64,000 bases of DNA from Diplosphaera chodatii. Its lineage: Eukaryota; Chlorophyta; Trebouxiophyceae; Prasiolales; Stichococcaceae. The translations under genes and the position numbers were made by a program. Where the stretch lies: positions 1,054,001-1,118,000 of the forward strand of contig JAALGY010000038.1 of the NCBI GenBank assembly GCA_032358165.1, read 5' to 3'. Position 1 is the stretch's first letter; each line of letters starts with the position of its first letter. Below are positions 23,142 through 34,817 of the stretch, piece by piece. A model generated the notes under the pieces. It saw only the letters and a list, made by a program, of their open reading frames with translations, was not told where the DNA came from and did no database searches.

Positions 23142-26100
23142 CATTGGACATTTGACATTGATTACATACTGGTGGTGGGCCATTTTGGCCTAGCCACAGG
23201 CTCTGGCGGAAAAACCCAGAGCAACATGCACAACGAGTCGTGTACGAAACCGTTCACTCCCCGCTGACAGAATGGTTCCACTCAATCCCGGTTGGATGCA
23301 CACCCCTCCAACTCTGCACATTGATCATGACAACCCCGCAAAAAGGCTGCCAGTTGCCCGGCATCCTGCTGCATAAAGTCCGCCACTGATGTGATGTTGC
23401 TGTCCTCAAACAGCTCCGAATGCTGCACCCTCTGATCTACTAGGGCTGGACACCCCCAGACCATATGCGCCTCATCATCCACCACGCCGCAGTTACACCG
23501 CTGACACAGCCGCTCTGCCCGCGGCAGCCGCTGCCACCTCCCTGTTTCCACCCCCAGCATGTGACTGCCCATGCGAAACTGTGCTAACCGCCGACGACCG
23601 GTCTTGGAGGCGACTGCCTGCAAGTAGCCGGCCATCTGGTAGTTGTCACTGTTCACAGGGCCCCTGACTCCCAGCCACTCACGCACTTTGCGCAAGTCGC
23701 TGCCATTCACAGCATCGAAGGTGCGGCGCTGCAGGTGTGCAGTGACAACAGATGTGTCAATGCGCTGCGGCACGCCGTCAACGATGGGTGACATGAAGTG
23801 CAGGAACGAACACACCTGGGCAGCCCAGCATGCTGAGCTGCTGGTGCTGCGCCCCGGCCGTGTGGCCAGAGCACAGTTCTCCAGGAATGCCTGCTTGGTG
23901 AGGCGGGTGTCCGGGATTGCGACCAGCCGGTTCCAGAACCGGCAGATGGCCAGCGTTGCCGTGTGCGCCACTGGGAACCGCCCAAGCTCCCCCAACACCG
24001 CCACGTTGGGAGTGCCTGTGCGCACGCCAAGAACAGACCGAAGGAACTTCCGATGGACAAGCTCACAAGTATCCATGCCAGTACCACATAACGCCCCAGG
24101 TCCCCATGTTTCGACACCATATAGCATAACAGGACGTACTAGTGCATCAAACAAATGCAGCTGCAATGCTGGGTCATGCAGGCTCAGGTCGTGGCAACGA
24201 TGCTGCAATGCAAGTGCGGCGCGCTGGGCGGAGGCCGCTCTGCCGATGCTAGCGGCAGCAAAAGAACTACGAGTAGAGATATCAACCCCCAGATAGGTAA
24301 ACGAGTCCAGCACTTCGATGGGAGCATGCATGTAGGTGAGAACCGGTGGTGCAGCAGCCTGGGCTGCATACACCACGACCTTTGTCTTCTTCACGTTGAC
24401 GGTGAGGCGCCAGCGCTTGCAGTACGACTCCAGCAGGTCGAGCTGCGCCTGCAGGCCGCGTACGGACGTGGACACCAGGTCCAGGTCATCTGCATAGAAG
24501 AGGGCAGGTGCCTGCACACCACACAGGGTGGGCAGGTCCAGGTCCCCGCCGGCGGCCTCCAGTTCCGCTTGGAAATCGTCAATGTAGATCCCGAAAAGGG
24601 TTGGAGATAGTGGACATCCCTGCTTAACGCCCAAAGTGCTCTGGAATGTATCGGACATTCCCCCCTCAAACTGCAATGCCATTGGCACATCAGCATACAG
24701 TGCCTGAACCCCCCTCAGAAACTCCCCATGCACCCCAATCCGCTGCAGCTTCTCCCAAAGCAAATCACGAGGTACAGTATCGTATGCCTTCTTGAAATCG
24801 ACAAAGCAAGAGTACAGAGGCTGCTTATCTGCCTTGGCCTTCTCGATGAGGGTGCGAACGACGAAGGTTTGATCGGTGGTGCGGTGGTCCTTGCGGAAGC
24901 CCGCCTGTCCGCGTGCGCGCAGCTGGTGCTGCTCGGTCCACCTCATAAGCTTTTCGTTAAGCATGCAAGCATATAGTTTTGCCAGCAGAGACCCAACAGC
25001 AATGCCACGGTAATTACCCGGATCAGATGTGTCGCCCCCCTTATGAATTGGCGTGATGCCGCACAATGCCCAGCTCCTTGGCAACGCTGCAACTCGTTGA
25101 CACGAGTTAAAAATACATGCAAGACAGGGTGCAAGCTGCGCCGCTGCAACAGATAAAGCATCCAATTTGAGCAATCCCACCGTCGCTTTGCCTCCGCGCA
25201 GGGCTCCTATAGCCTCTTGCACGGCGCCGGCTGTGAAGGGCGAGTTGAGCTCGCTCCCGTCGGCAAAAGGTGGCGCAGCCCCACTACCCGAGGTACCTGC
25301 AGTGCTTGATGGAAGTGTGGGGGCATCCAGTAGTTTACGGAAGGACTCGAGCATCACATCATCTGCTATGGGACAGGACCGCTTCTTAGCAGGTTTGAAC
25401 TTCTGCCAGAACTTCTTGGAGTCGGTAGAGCGAGCCATTTCAGTGAGAGAAAGAGCCTGACTGCGGGTCCACTGGCGCTGTGTGCGGCGTAGCAGGTGCT
25501 GGTACTGCTGGCGCAGTGCGCGAGCAGCAGCTGACTGCGGGTCGCGACGCGCGGCTTGCCGCGCTGCGCGGCGCCCGCGGGCCAGTTCAGCGTCCCACCA
25601 GCGGGGCACAGCGTTGCGGTCACGCCCCCGCCCCTTGGCGGCCGGCGCTGTTGCAGCCACCTCAGCCTGCGTGGTCTCGATAAACTGGTCGAACTGCAAG
25701 CCCACAGCATGCATGTCATCAGGTACCTGGGCGGCGTCAGCTGCCGTTGCGATGTCGACCAGTTGGGCTGCTGCATCAAGCTGCTGCAGGCGCTGCTGCC
25801 ACACTCCCAGCTGCGCTGCGCTGAGGCGCAGGGGCTGCTGGGTTGTGGGCTGCTGCGGTTGCTGCTGCTGATGGCGGCGGCGCTGGCGACGTGGGAGCGG
25901 CTGCTGGGCGGCGGTGGTCCTCTTGATGAGCAAGTGCAGGGCTGCGTGGTCCGACTCGGGAGCAGGGAGTACTGTTAGGGATTGAATCAGCGGGAATGCA
26001 TCAGCACTTGCAAGCACATAGTCGATCAGGCTGCTGCCCACCTGACTGTGGCTGACAAAAGTGACTTGTCCCCCCTCATCTCCTGGGACACGACCGTTAG

Positions 26101-26365
26101 CAATCCTGAGGGATGTCTCAACACACATGTCAAGCAGAGCCCTGCCCCACTTGTTGGGCCGCTCCCTGCTGTCGCGGCTGTGCCGCTGTGACTGCACAGG
26201 AGGGGCAGTGGAGGGCAGGAACTCTTCTGTGACAGGGTGATCGACAGATCCCGGAAAGTCCGGGCAGGTGCTGGTGCGTGCGTTCAGGTCTCCAACAACA
26301 AACACATGCCCCATGCGGCAGGTGGCGCTCACCTCCTCACGTAACGCCTCCCAGACCGCAGGGCC
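23142..26365 (-). mobile_element. LINE A copy 3, long copy with open ORF2
   Basis: The reading frame from the window's left end of this copy (stop 23282) is open for about 1,016 codons up to the 5' break at 26365. It holds the second half of the APE endonuclease (GHVFVVGDLNART, SLIDYVLASADAF, ESDHAALHLL), reverse transcriptase (FVDFKKAYDTVPRD, GVKQGCPLSPTLFGIYIDDF, LFYADDLDLVS, FTYLGVDIS) and a terminal zf-RVT-like motif CQRCNCGVVDDEAHMVWGC. The first part of the endonuclease and ORF1 are missing. In the shared region its sequence is almost the same as copies 14 and 18, suggesting recent common origin. Confidence 0.9.
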
Positions 26366-26592
26366 ATGGACATCGTGAGGGACTCGGTTCGATCCCTGAC
26401 GGTGGCGGAAGTTTCGGGTCTAGTTCCGTGCGGGACCAACCCACCCCACCCTATGCAAGTGGTTGCCTCGGCAATCTGCCCTCCATTGTTTGTGTATATA
26501 AGTCGTTGAAAAACGCAATACACAAACAGCCTTCCGGTCAAAGGTTCTCTTTTCCATCGCTATTTGCAACTTCCCTTACCGCTTTCCATTCC
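26366..26592 (+). mobile_element. SINE s1 with tRNA-like box B
   Basis: GACTCGGTTCGATCCCTGAC at its 5' side carries a Pol III box B (GGTTCGATCCC). An inverted repeat TTTGTGTAT / ATACACAAA about 20 bp apart and a shared 3' end, TTCCCTTACCGCTTTCCATT, complete it. It lies at a junction between two different parts of LINE A, so it marks a chimeric breakpoint and not a simple insertion. Confidence 0.7.
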
Positions 26593-28877
26593 ACTAGTGC
26601 ATCAAACAAATGCAGCTGCAGTGCTGGGTCATGCAGGCTCAGGTCATGGCAACGATGCTGCAATGCAAGTGCGGCGCGCTGGGCGGAGGCCGCTCTGCCG
26701 ATGCTAGCGGCAGCAAAAGAACTACGAGTAGAGACATCAACCCCCAGATAGGTAAACGAGTCCAGCACTTCGATGGGAGCATGCATGTAGGTGAGAACCG
26801 GTGGTGCAGCAGCCTGGGCTGCATACACCACGACCTTTGTCTTCTTCACGTTGACGGTGAGGCGCCAGCGCTTGCAGTACGACTCCAGCAGGTCGAGCTG
26901 CGCCTGCAGGCCGCGTACGGACGTGGACACCAGGTCCAGGTCATCTGCATAGAAGAGGGCAGGTGCCTGCACACCACACAGGGTGGGCAGGTCCAGGTCC
27001 CCGCCAGCGGCCTCCAGCTCCGCTTGGAAATCGTCAATGTAAATCCCGAAAAGGGTTGGAGATAGTGGACATCCCTGCTTAACACCCAAAGTGCTCTGGA
27101 ATGTATCGGACATTCCCCCCTCAAACTGCAATGCCATTGGCACATCAGCATACAGTGCCTGCACCCCCCTCAGAAACTCCCCATGCACCCCAATCCGCTG
27201 CAGCTTCTCCCAAAGCAAATCACGAGGTACAGTATCGTATGCCTTCTTGAAATCGACAAAGCAAGAGTACAGAGGCTGCTTATCTGCCTTGGCCTTCTCG
27301 ATGAGGGTGCGAACGACGAAGGTTTGATCGGTGGTGCGGTGGTCCTTGCGGAAGCCCGCCTGTCCGCGTGCGCGCAGCTGGTGCTGCTCGGTCCACCTCA
27401 TAAGCTTTTCGTTAAGCATGCAAGCATATAGTTTTGCCAACAGAGACCCAACAGCAATGCCACGGTAATTACCCGGATCAGATGTATCGCCCCCCTTATG
27501 AATTGGCGTGATGCCGCACAATGCCCAGCTCCTTGGCAGCGCTGCAACTCGTTGACACGAGTTAAAAATACATGCAAGACAGGGTGCAAGCTGCGCCGCT
27601 GCAACAGATAAAGCATCCAATTTGAGCAACCCCACCGTTGCTTTGCCTCCGCGCAGGGCTCCTATAGCCTCTTGCACGGCGCCGGCTGTGAAGGGCGAGT
27701 TCAGCTCGCTCCCGTCGGCAAAAGGTGGCGCAGCACCACTACCCGAGGTACCTGCAGTGCTTGATGGAAGTGTGGGGGCATCCAGTAGTTTACGGAAAGA
27801 CTCGAGCATCACATCATCTGCTATGGGACAGGACCGCTTCTTAGCAGGTTTGAACTTCTGCCAAAACTTTTTGGAGTTGGTAGAGCGAGCCATTTCAGTG
27901 AGAGAAAGAGCCTGACTGCGGGTCCACTGGCGCTGTGTGCGGCGTAGCAGGTGCTGGTACTGCTGGCGCAGTGCGCGAGCAGCAGCTGACTGCGGGTCGC
28001 GACGCGCGGCTTGCCGCGCTGCGCGGCGCCCGCGGGCCAGTTCAGCGTCCCACCAGCGGGGCACAGCGTTGCGGTCACGCCCCCGCCCCTTGGCGGCCGG
28101 CGCTGTTGCAGCCACCTCAGCCTGCGTGGTCTCGATAAACTGGTCGAACTGCATGCCCACAGCATGCATGTCATCAGGTACCTGGGCGGCGTCAGCTGCC
28201 GTTGCGATGTCGACCAGTTGGGCTGCTGCATCAAGCTGCTGCAGGCGCTGCTGCCACACTCCCAGCTGCGCTGCGCTGAGGCGCAGGGGCTGCTGGGTCG
28301 TGGGCTGCTGCGGTTGCTGCTGCTGATGGCGGCGGCGCTGGCGACGTGGGAGCGGCTGCTGGGCGGCGGTGGTCCTCTTGATGAGCAAGTGCAAGGCTGC
28401 GTGGTCCGACTCGGGAGCAGGGAGTACTGTTAGGGATTGAATCAGCGGGAATGCATCAGCACTTGCAAGCACATAGTCGATCAGGCTGCTGCCCACCTGA
28501 CTGTGGCTAACAAATGTGACCTGTCCCCCCTCATCTCCTGGGACACGACCGTTAGCAATCCTGAGGGATGTTTCAACACACATGTCAAGCAGAGCCCTGC
28601 CCCACTTGTTGGGCCGCTCCCTGCTGTCGCGGCTGTGCCGCTGTGACTGCACAGGAGGGGCAGTGGAGGGCAGGAACTCTTCTGTGACAGGGTGATCGAC
28701 AGATCCCGGAAAGTCCGGGCAGGTGCTGGTGCGTGCATTCAGGTCTCCAACAACAAACACATGCCCCATGCGGCAGGTGGCGCTCACCTCCTCACGTAAC
28801 GCCTCCCAGACCGCAGGGCCCTTGCCATCAAATGATGGGCTGCCCTCTGGTGGAATGTAACATGCGAACATGTAACT
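26593..28877 (-). mobile_element. LINE A copy 4, reverse transcriptase and endonuclease body
   Basis: ORF2 is open through the endonuclease and RT, but its 3' end is lost at the SINE junction (26593) and its 5' end is replaced by segment X at 28877/28878. The frame continues without a stop through X for a further 80 or so codons. Confidence 0.85.
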
Positions 28878-29165
28878 GTGAAAAGTCGTAACGTGTGTCT
28901 GTCCACGTGCCACAGCACCCGCGGGTAAACCCAGAAAACCCCGCGCAGACATGCAGGGACCGGTTGCGTACAAGTACGCCGAGCCCTGGGCCCGCTGGGA
29001 CCGGATACGCCGCGAGGCGCCCTGCATGCTGGTGAAAGCAACCAGGCCCAAGATGACTAAGGGCTGGCGCTGGCAAGATTGAAACAGAGGGCCGGCGGCT
29101 GACGCTGCAAGCTGTCCGCCGTGCACAACACCAGGCTCCAGGGTCTTCTGAGGTAGATGCCTTCA
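28878..29165 (-). mobile_element. segment X fused to LINE A copy 4
   Basis: The same sequence as 20216-20500 replaces the first half of the endonuclease. The fused frame is open, giving an 860-codon chimeric reading frame. Its 5' edge abuts the tail of LINE A copy 5. Confidence 0.75.
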
Positions 29166-30299
29166 GCATTGACATTGATTACATACTGGTGGTGGGCCAT
29201 TTTGGCCTAGCCACAGGCTCTGGCGGAAAAACCCAGAGCAACATGCACAACGAGTCGTGTACGAAACCGTTCACTCCCCGCTGACAGAATGGTTCCATTC
29301 AATCCCGGTTGGATGCACACCCCTCCAACTCTGCACATTGATCATGACAACCCCGCAAAAAGGCTGCCAGTTGCCCGGCATCCTGCTGCATAAAGTCCGC
29401 CACTGATGTGATGTTGCTGTCCTCAAACAGCTCCGAATGCTGCACCCTCTGATCTACTAGGGTTGGACACCCCCAGACCATATGCGCCTCATCATCCACC
29501 ACGCCGCAGTTACACCGCTGACACAGCCGCTCTGCCCGCGGCAGCCGCTGCCACCTCCCTGTTTCCACCCCCAGCATGTGACTGCCCATGCGAAACTGTG
29601 CTAACCGCCGACGACCGGTCTTGGAGGCGACTGCATGCAAGGCCTATGCAAGGCCTATGCAAGTGGTTGCCTCGGCAATCTGCCCTCTATTGTTTGTGTA
29701 TATAAGTCGTTGAAAAACGCAATACACAAACAGCCTTCCGGTCAAAGGTTCTCTTTTCCATCGCTATTTGCAACTTCCCTTACCGCTTTCCATTCCATTC
29801 GACTGCCTGCAAGTAGCCGGCCAACTGGTAGTTGTCACTGTTCACAGGGCCCCTGACTCCCAGCCACTCACGCACTTTGCGCAAGTCGCTGCCATTCACA
29901 GCATCGAAGGTGCGGCGCTGCAGGTGTGCAGTGACAACAGATGTGTCAATGCGCTGCGGCACGCCGTCAACGATGGGTGACATGAAGTGCAGGAACGAAC
30001 ACACCTGGGCAGCCCAGCATGCTGAGCTGCTGGTGCTGCGCCCCGGCCGGGTGGCCAGAGCACAGTTCTCCAGGAATGCCTGCTTGGTGAGGCGGGTGTC
30101 CGGCATTGCAACCAGCCGGTTCCAGAACCGGCAGATGGCCAGCGTTGCCGTGTGCGCCACTGGGAACCGCCCAAGCTCCCCCAACACCGCCACGTTGGGA
30201 GTGCCTGTGCGCACGCCAAGAACAGACCGAAGGAACTTCCGATGGACAAGCTCACAAGTATCCATGCCAGTACCACATAACGCCCCAGGTCCCCATGTT
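29166..30299 (-). mobile_element. LINE A copy 5, 3' part split by a SINE
   Basis: Tail, 3'UTR and ORF2 C-terminus, truncated near VETWGPGALCGTG at the tail of copy 6. SINE s2 interrupts it at 29635-29799. Confidence 0.85.
29635..29799 (+). mobile_element. SINE s2, 5'-truncated, with 7-bp target duplication
   Basis: CGACTGC at 29628-29634 and again at 29800-29806 flanks the insert; uninterrupted copies have it once. The insert starts with GCCTATGCAAGGCCTATGCA (a short internal duplication) and lacks box B. Confidence 0.85.
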
Positions 30300-33200
30300 T
30301 CATTGACATTGATTACATACTGGTGGTGGGCCATTTTGGCCTAGCCACAGGCTCTGGCGGAAAAACCCAGAGCAACATGCACAACGAGTCGTGTACGAAA
30401 CCGTGCACTCCCCGCTGACAGAATGGTTCCACTCAATCCCGGTTGGATGCACACCCCTCCAACTCTGCACATTGATCATGACAACCCCGCAAAAAGGCTG
30501 CCAGTTGCCCGGCATCCTGCTGCATAAAGTCTGCCACTGATGTGATGTTGCTGTCTTCAAACAGCTCCGAATGCTGCACCCTCTGATCTACTAGGGTTGG
30601 ACACCCCCAGACCATATGCGCCTCATCATCCACCACGCCGCAGCTACACCGCTGACACAGCCGCTCTGCCCGCGGCAGCCGCTGCCACCTCCCTGTTTCC
30701 ACCCCCAGCATGTGACTGCCCATGCGAAACTGTGCTAACCGCCGACGACCGGTCTTGGAGGCAACTGCCTGCAAGTAGCCGGCCAACTGGTAGTTGTCAC
30801 TGTTCACAGGGCCCCTGACTCCCAGCCACTCACGCACTTTGCGCAAGTCGCTGCCATTCACAGCATCGAAGGTGCGGCGCTGCAGGTGTGCAGTGACAAC
30901 AGATGTGTCAATGCGCTGCGGCACGCCGTCAACGATGGGTGACATGAAGTGCAGGAACGAACACACCTGGGCAGCCCAGCATGCTGAGCTGCTGGTGCTG
31001 CGCCCCGGCCGTGTGGCCAGAGCACAGTTCTCCAGGAATGCCTGCTTGGTGAGGCGGGTGTCCGGCATTGCGACCAGCCGGTTTCGACACCGTATAGCAT
31101 AACAGGACGCACTAGTGCATCAAACAAATGCAGCTGCAGTGCTGGGTCATGCAGGCTCAGGTCATGGCAACGATGCTGCAATGCAAGTGCGGCGCGCTGG
31201 GCGGAGGCCGCTCTGCCGATGCTAGCGGCAGCAAAAGAACTACGAGTAGAGACAACAACCCCCAGATAGGTAAACGAGTCCAGCACTTCGATGGGAGCAT
31301 GCATGTAGGTGAGAACCGGTGGTGCAGCAGCCTGGGCTGCATACACCACGACCTTTGTCTTCTTCACGTTGACGGTGAGGCGCCAGCGCTTGCAGTACGA
31401 CTCCAGCAGGTCGAGCTGCGCCTGCAGGCCGCGTACGGACGTGGACACCAGGTCCAGGTCATCTGCATAGAAGAGGGCAGGTGCCTGCACACCACACAGG
31501 GTGGGCAGGTCCAGGTCCCCGCCAGCGGCCTCCAGCTCCGCTTGGAAATCGTCAATGTAAATCCCGAAAAGGGTTGGAGATAGTGGACATCCCTGCTTAA
31601 CACCCAAAGTGCTCTGGAATGTATCGGACATTCCCCCCTCAAACTGCAATGCCATTGGCACATCAGCATACAGTGCCTGCACCCCCCTCAGAAACTCCCC
31701 ATGCACCCCAATCCGCTGCAGCTTCTCCCAAAGCAAATCACGAGGTACAGTATCGTATGCCTTCTTGAAATCGACAAAGCAAGAGTACAGAGGCTGCTTA
31801 TCTGCCTTGGCCTTCTCGATGAGGGTGCGAACGACGAAGGTTTGATCGGTGGTGCGGTGGTCCTTGCGGAAGCCCGCCTGTCCGCGTGCGCGCAGCTGGT
31901 GCTGCTCGGTCCACCTCATAAGCTTTTCGTTAAGCATGCAAGCATATAGTTTTGCCAACAGAGACCCAACAGCAATGCCACGGTAATTACCCGGATCAGA
32001 TGTATCGCCCCCCTTATGAATTGGCGTGATGCCGCACAATGCCCAGCTCCTTGGCAGCGCTGCAACTCGTTGACACGAGTTAAAAATACATGCAAGACAG
32101 GGTGCAAGCTGCGCCGCTGCAACAGATAAAGCATCCAATTTGAGCAACCCCACCGTTGCTTTGCCTCCGCGCAGGGCTCCTATAGCCTCTTGCACGGCGC
32201 CGGCTGTGAAGGGCGAGTTCAGCTCGCTCCCGTCGGCAAAAGGTGGCGCAGCACCACTACCCGAGGTACCTGCAGTGCTTGATGGAAGTGTGGGGGCATC
32301 CAGTAGTTTACGGAAAGACTCGAGCATCACATCATCTGCTATGGGACAGGACCGCTTCTTAGCAGGTTTGAACTTCTGCCAAAACTTTTTGGAGTTGGTA
32401 GAGCGAGCCATTTCAGTGAGAGAAAGAGCCTGACTGCGGGTCCACTGGCGCTGTGTGCGGCGTAGCAGGTGCTGGTACTGCTGGCGCAGTGCGCGAGCAG
32501 CAGCTGACTGCGGGTCGCGACGCGCGGCTTGCCGCGCTGCGCGGCGCCCGCGGGCCAGTTCAGCGTCCCACCAGCGGGGCACAGCGTTGCGGTCACGCCC
32601 CCGCCCCTTGGCGGCCGGCGCTGTTGCAGCCACCTCAGCCTGCGTGGTCTCGATAAACTGGTCGAACTGCATGCCCACAGCATGCATGTCATCAGGTACC
32701 TGGGCGGCGTCAGCTGCCGTTGCGATGTCGACCAGTTGGGCTGCTGCATCAAGCTGCTGCAGGCGCTGCTGCCACACTCCCAGCTGCGCTGCGCTGAGGC
32801 GCAGGGGCTGCTGGGTCGTGGGCTGCTGCGGTTGCTGCTGCTGATGGCGGCGGCGCTGGCGACGTGGGAGCGGCTGCTGGGCGGCGGTGGTCCTCTTGAT
32901 GAGCAAGTGCAAGGCTGCGTGGTCCGACTCGGGAGCAGGGAGTACTGTTAGGGATTGAATCAGCGGGAATGCATCAGCACTTGCAAGCACATAGTCGATC
33001 AGGCTGCTGCCCACCTGACTGTGGCTAACAAATGTGACCTGTCCCCCCTCATCTCCTGGGACACGACCGTTAGCAATCCTGAGGGATGTTTCAACACACA
33101 TGTCAAGCAGAGCCCTGCCCCACTTGTTGGGCCGCTCCCTGCTGTCGCGGCTGTGCCGCTGTGACTGCACAGGAGGGGCAGTGGAGGGCAGGAACTCTTC

Positions 33201-33395
33201 TGTGACAGGGTGATCGACAGATCCCGGAAAGTCCGGGCAGGTGCTGGTGCGTGCATTCAGGTCTCCAACAACAAACACATGCCCCATGCGGCAGGTGGCG
33301 CTCACCTCCTCACGTAACGCCTCCCAGACCGCAGGGCCCTTGCCATCAAATGATGGGCTGCCCTCTGGTGGAATGTAACATGCGAACATGTAACT
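30300..33395 (-). mobile_element. LINE A copy 6 with internal deletion
   Basis: About 190 bp of ORF2 C-terminal sequence is deleted at 31080/31081 (CCAGCCGGTT joined to TCGACACCG), shifting the frame after VMLYGVETG. The body then continues through RT and endonuclease to segment X at 33396. The 928-codon frame is thus a defective ORF2. Confidence 0.82.
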
Positions 33396-33683
33396 GTGAA
33401 AAGTCGTAACGTGTGTCTGTCCACGTGCCACAGCACCCGCGGGTAAACCCAGAAAACCCCGCGCAGACATGCAGGGACCGGTTGCGTACAAGTACGCCGA
33501 GCCCTGGGCCCGCTGGGACCGGATACGCCGCGAGGCGCCCTGCATGCTGGTGAAAGCAACCAGGCCCAAGATGACTAAGGGCTGGCGCTGGCAAGATTGA
33601 AACAGAGGGCCGGCGGCTGACGCTGCAAGCTGTCCGCCGTGCACAACACCAGGCTCCAGGGTCTTCTGAGGTAGATGCCTTCA
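33396..33683 (-). mobile_element. segment X in unit 2
   Basis: Same sequence and junctions as 28878-29165. Confidence 0.75.
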
Positions 33684-34817
33684 GCATTGACATTGATTAC
33701 ATACTGGTGGTGGGCCATTTTGGCCTAGCCACAGGCTCTGGCGGAAAAACCCAGAGCAACATGCACAACGAGTCGTGTACGAAACCGTTCACTCCCCGCT
33801 GACAGAATGGTTCCATTCAATCCCGGTTGGATGCACACCCCTCCAACTCTGCACATTGATCATGACAACCCCGCAAAAAGGCTGCCAGTTGCCCGGCATC
33901 CTGCTGCATAAAGTCCGCCACTGATGTGATGTTGCTGTCCTCAAACAGCTCCGAATGCTGCACCCTCTGATCTACTAGGGTTGGACACCCCCAGACCATA
34001 TGCGCCTCATCATCCACCACGCCGCAGTTACACCGCTGACACAGCCGCTCTGCCCGCGGCAGCCGCTGCCACCTCCCTGTTTCCACCCCCAGCATGTGAC
34101 TGCCCATGCGAAACTGTGCTAACCGCCGACGACCGGTCTTGGAGGCGACTGCATGCAAGGCCTATGCAAGGCCTATGCAAGTGGTTGCCTCGGCAATCTG
34201 CCCTCTATTGTTTGTGTATATAAGTCGTTGAAAAACGCAATACACAAACAGCCTTCCGGTCAAAGGTTCTCTTTTCCATCGCTATTTGCAACTTCCCTTA
34301 CCGCTTTCCATTCCATTCGACTGCCTGCAAGTAGCCGGCCAACTGGTAGTTGTCACTGTTCACAGGGCCCCTGACTCCCAGCCACTCACGCACTTTGCGC
34401 AAGTCGCTGCCATTCACAGCATCGAAGGTGCGGCGCTGCAGGTGTGCAGTGACAACAGATGTGTCAATGCGCTGCGGCACGCCGTCAACGATGGGTGACA
34501 TGAAGTGCAGGAACGAACACACCTGGGCAGCCCAGCATGCTGAGCTGCTGGTGCTGCGCCCCGGCCGGGTGGCCAGAGCACAGTTCTCCAGGAATGCCTG
34601 CTTGGTGAGGCGGGTGTCCGGCATTGCAACCAGCCGGTTCCAGAACCGGCAGATGGCCAGCGTTGCCGTGTGCGCCACTGGGAACCGCCCAAGCTCCCCC
34701 AACACCGCCACGTTGGGAGTGCCTGTGCGCACGCCAAGAACAGACCGAAGGAACTTCCGATGGACAAGCTCACAAGTATCCATGCCAGTACCACATAACG
34801 CCCCAGGTCCCCATGTT
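33684..34817 (-). mobile_element. LINE A copy 7 (unit 2 equivalent of copy 5)
   Basis: Same truncation point and same SINE insertion as copy 5. Confidence 0.85.
34153..34317 (+). mobile_element. SINE s3 (unit 2 equivalent of s2)
   Basis: Identical position, flanking CGACTGC repeats and internal duplication as s2, so it was copied with the unit and is not a separate insertion. Confidence 0.85.

Larger units (their letters stand above)
26593..31110. repeat. 4.5-kb composite tandem unit 1
   Basis: 4518 bp. It contains LINE A copy 4 fused to segment X, then LINE A copy 5 with a SINE, then the 3' part of LINE A copy 6. The same order repeats at 31111 and 35630 with only scattered single-base changes. 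Confidence 0.9.

Noticed and set aside
24155..24610. 151-codon plus-strand frame recurring opposite every LINE A copy
   Set aside because: It is the antisense shadow of the RT frame and recurs only because the LINE recurs. There is no family match or codon evidence for its own function.
25482..25871. Ala/Arg/Cys-rich antisense frames opposite the Gln-rich spacer of ORF2
   Set aside because: GC-rich shadow frames, present in every copy and biased by CAG/CTG composition.
26366..26592. Functional tRNA gene
   Set aside because: Only a T-arm/box B is recognisable; no acceptor stem, D-arm or anticodon arm, and it recurs as a SINE.
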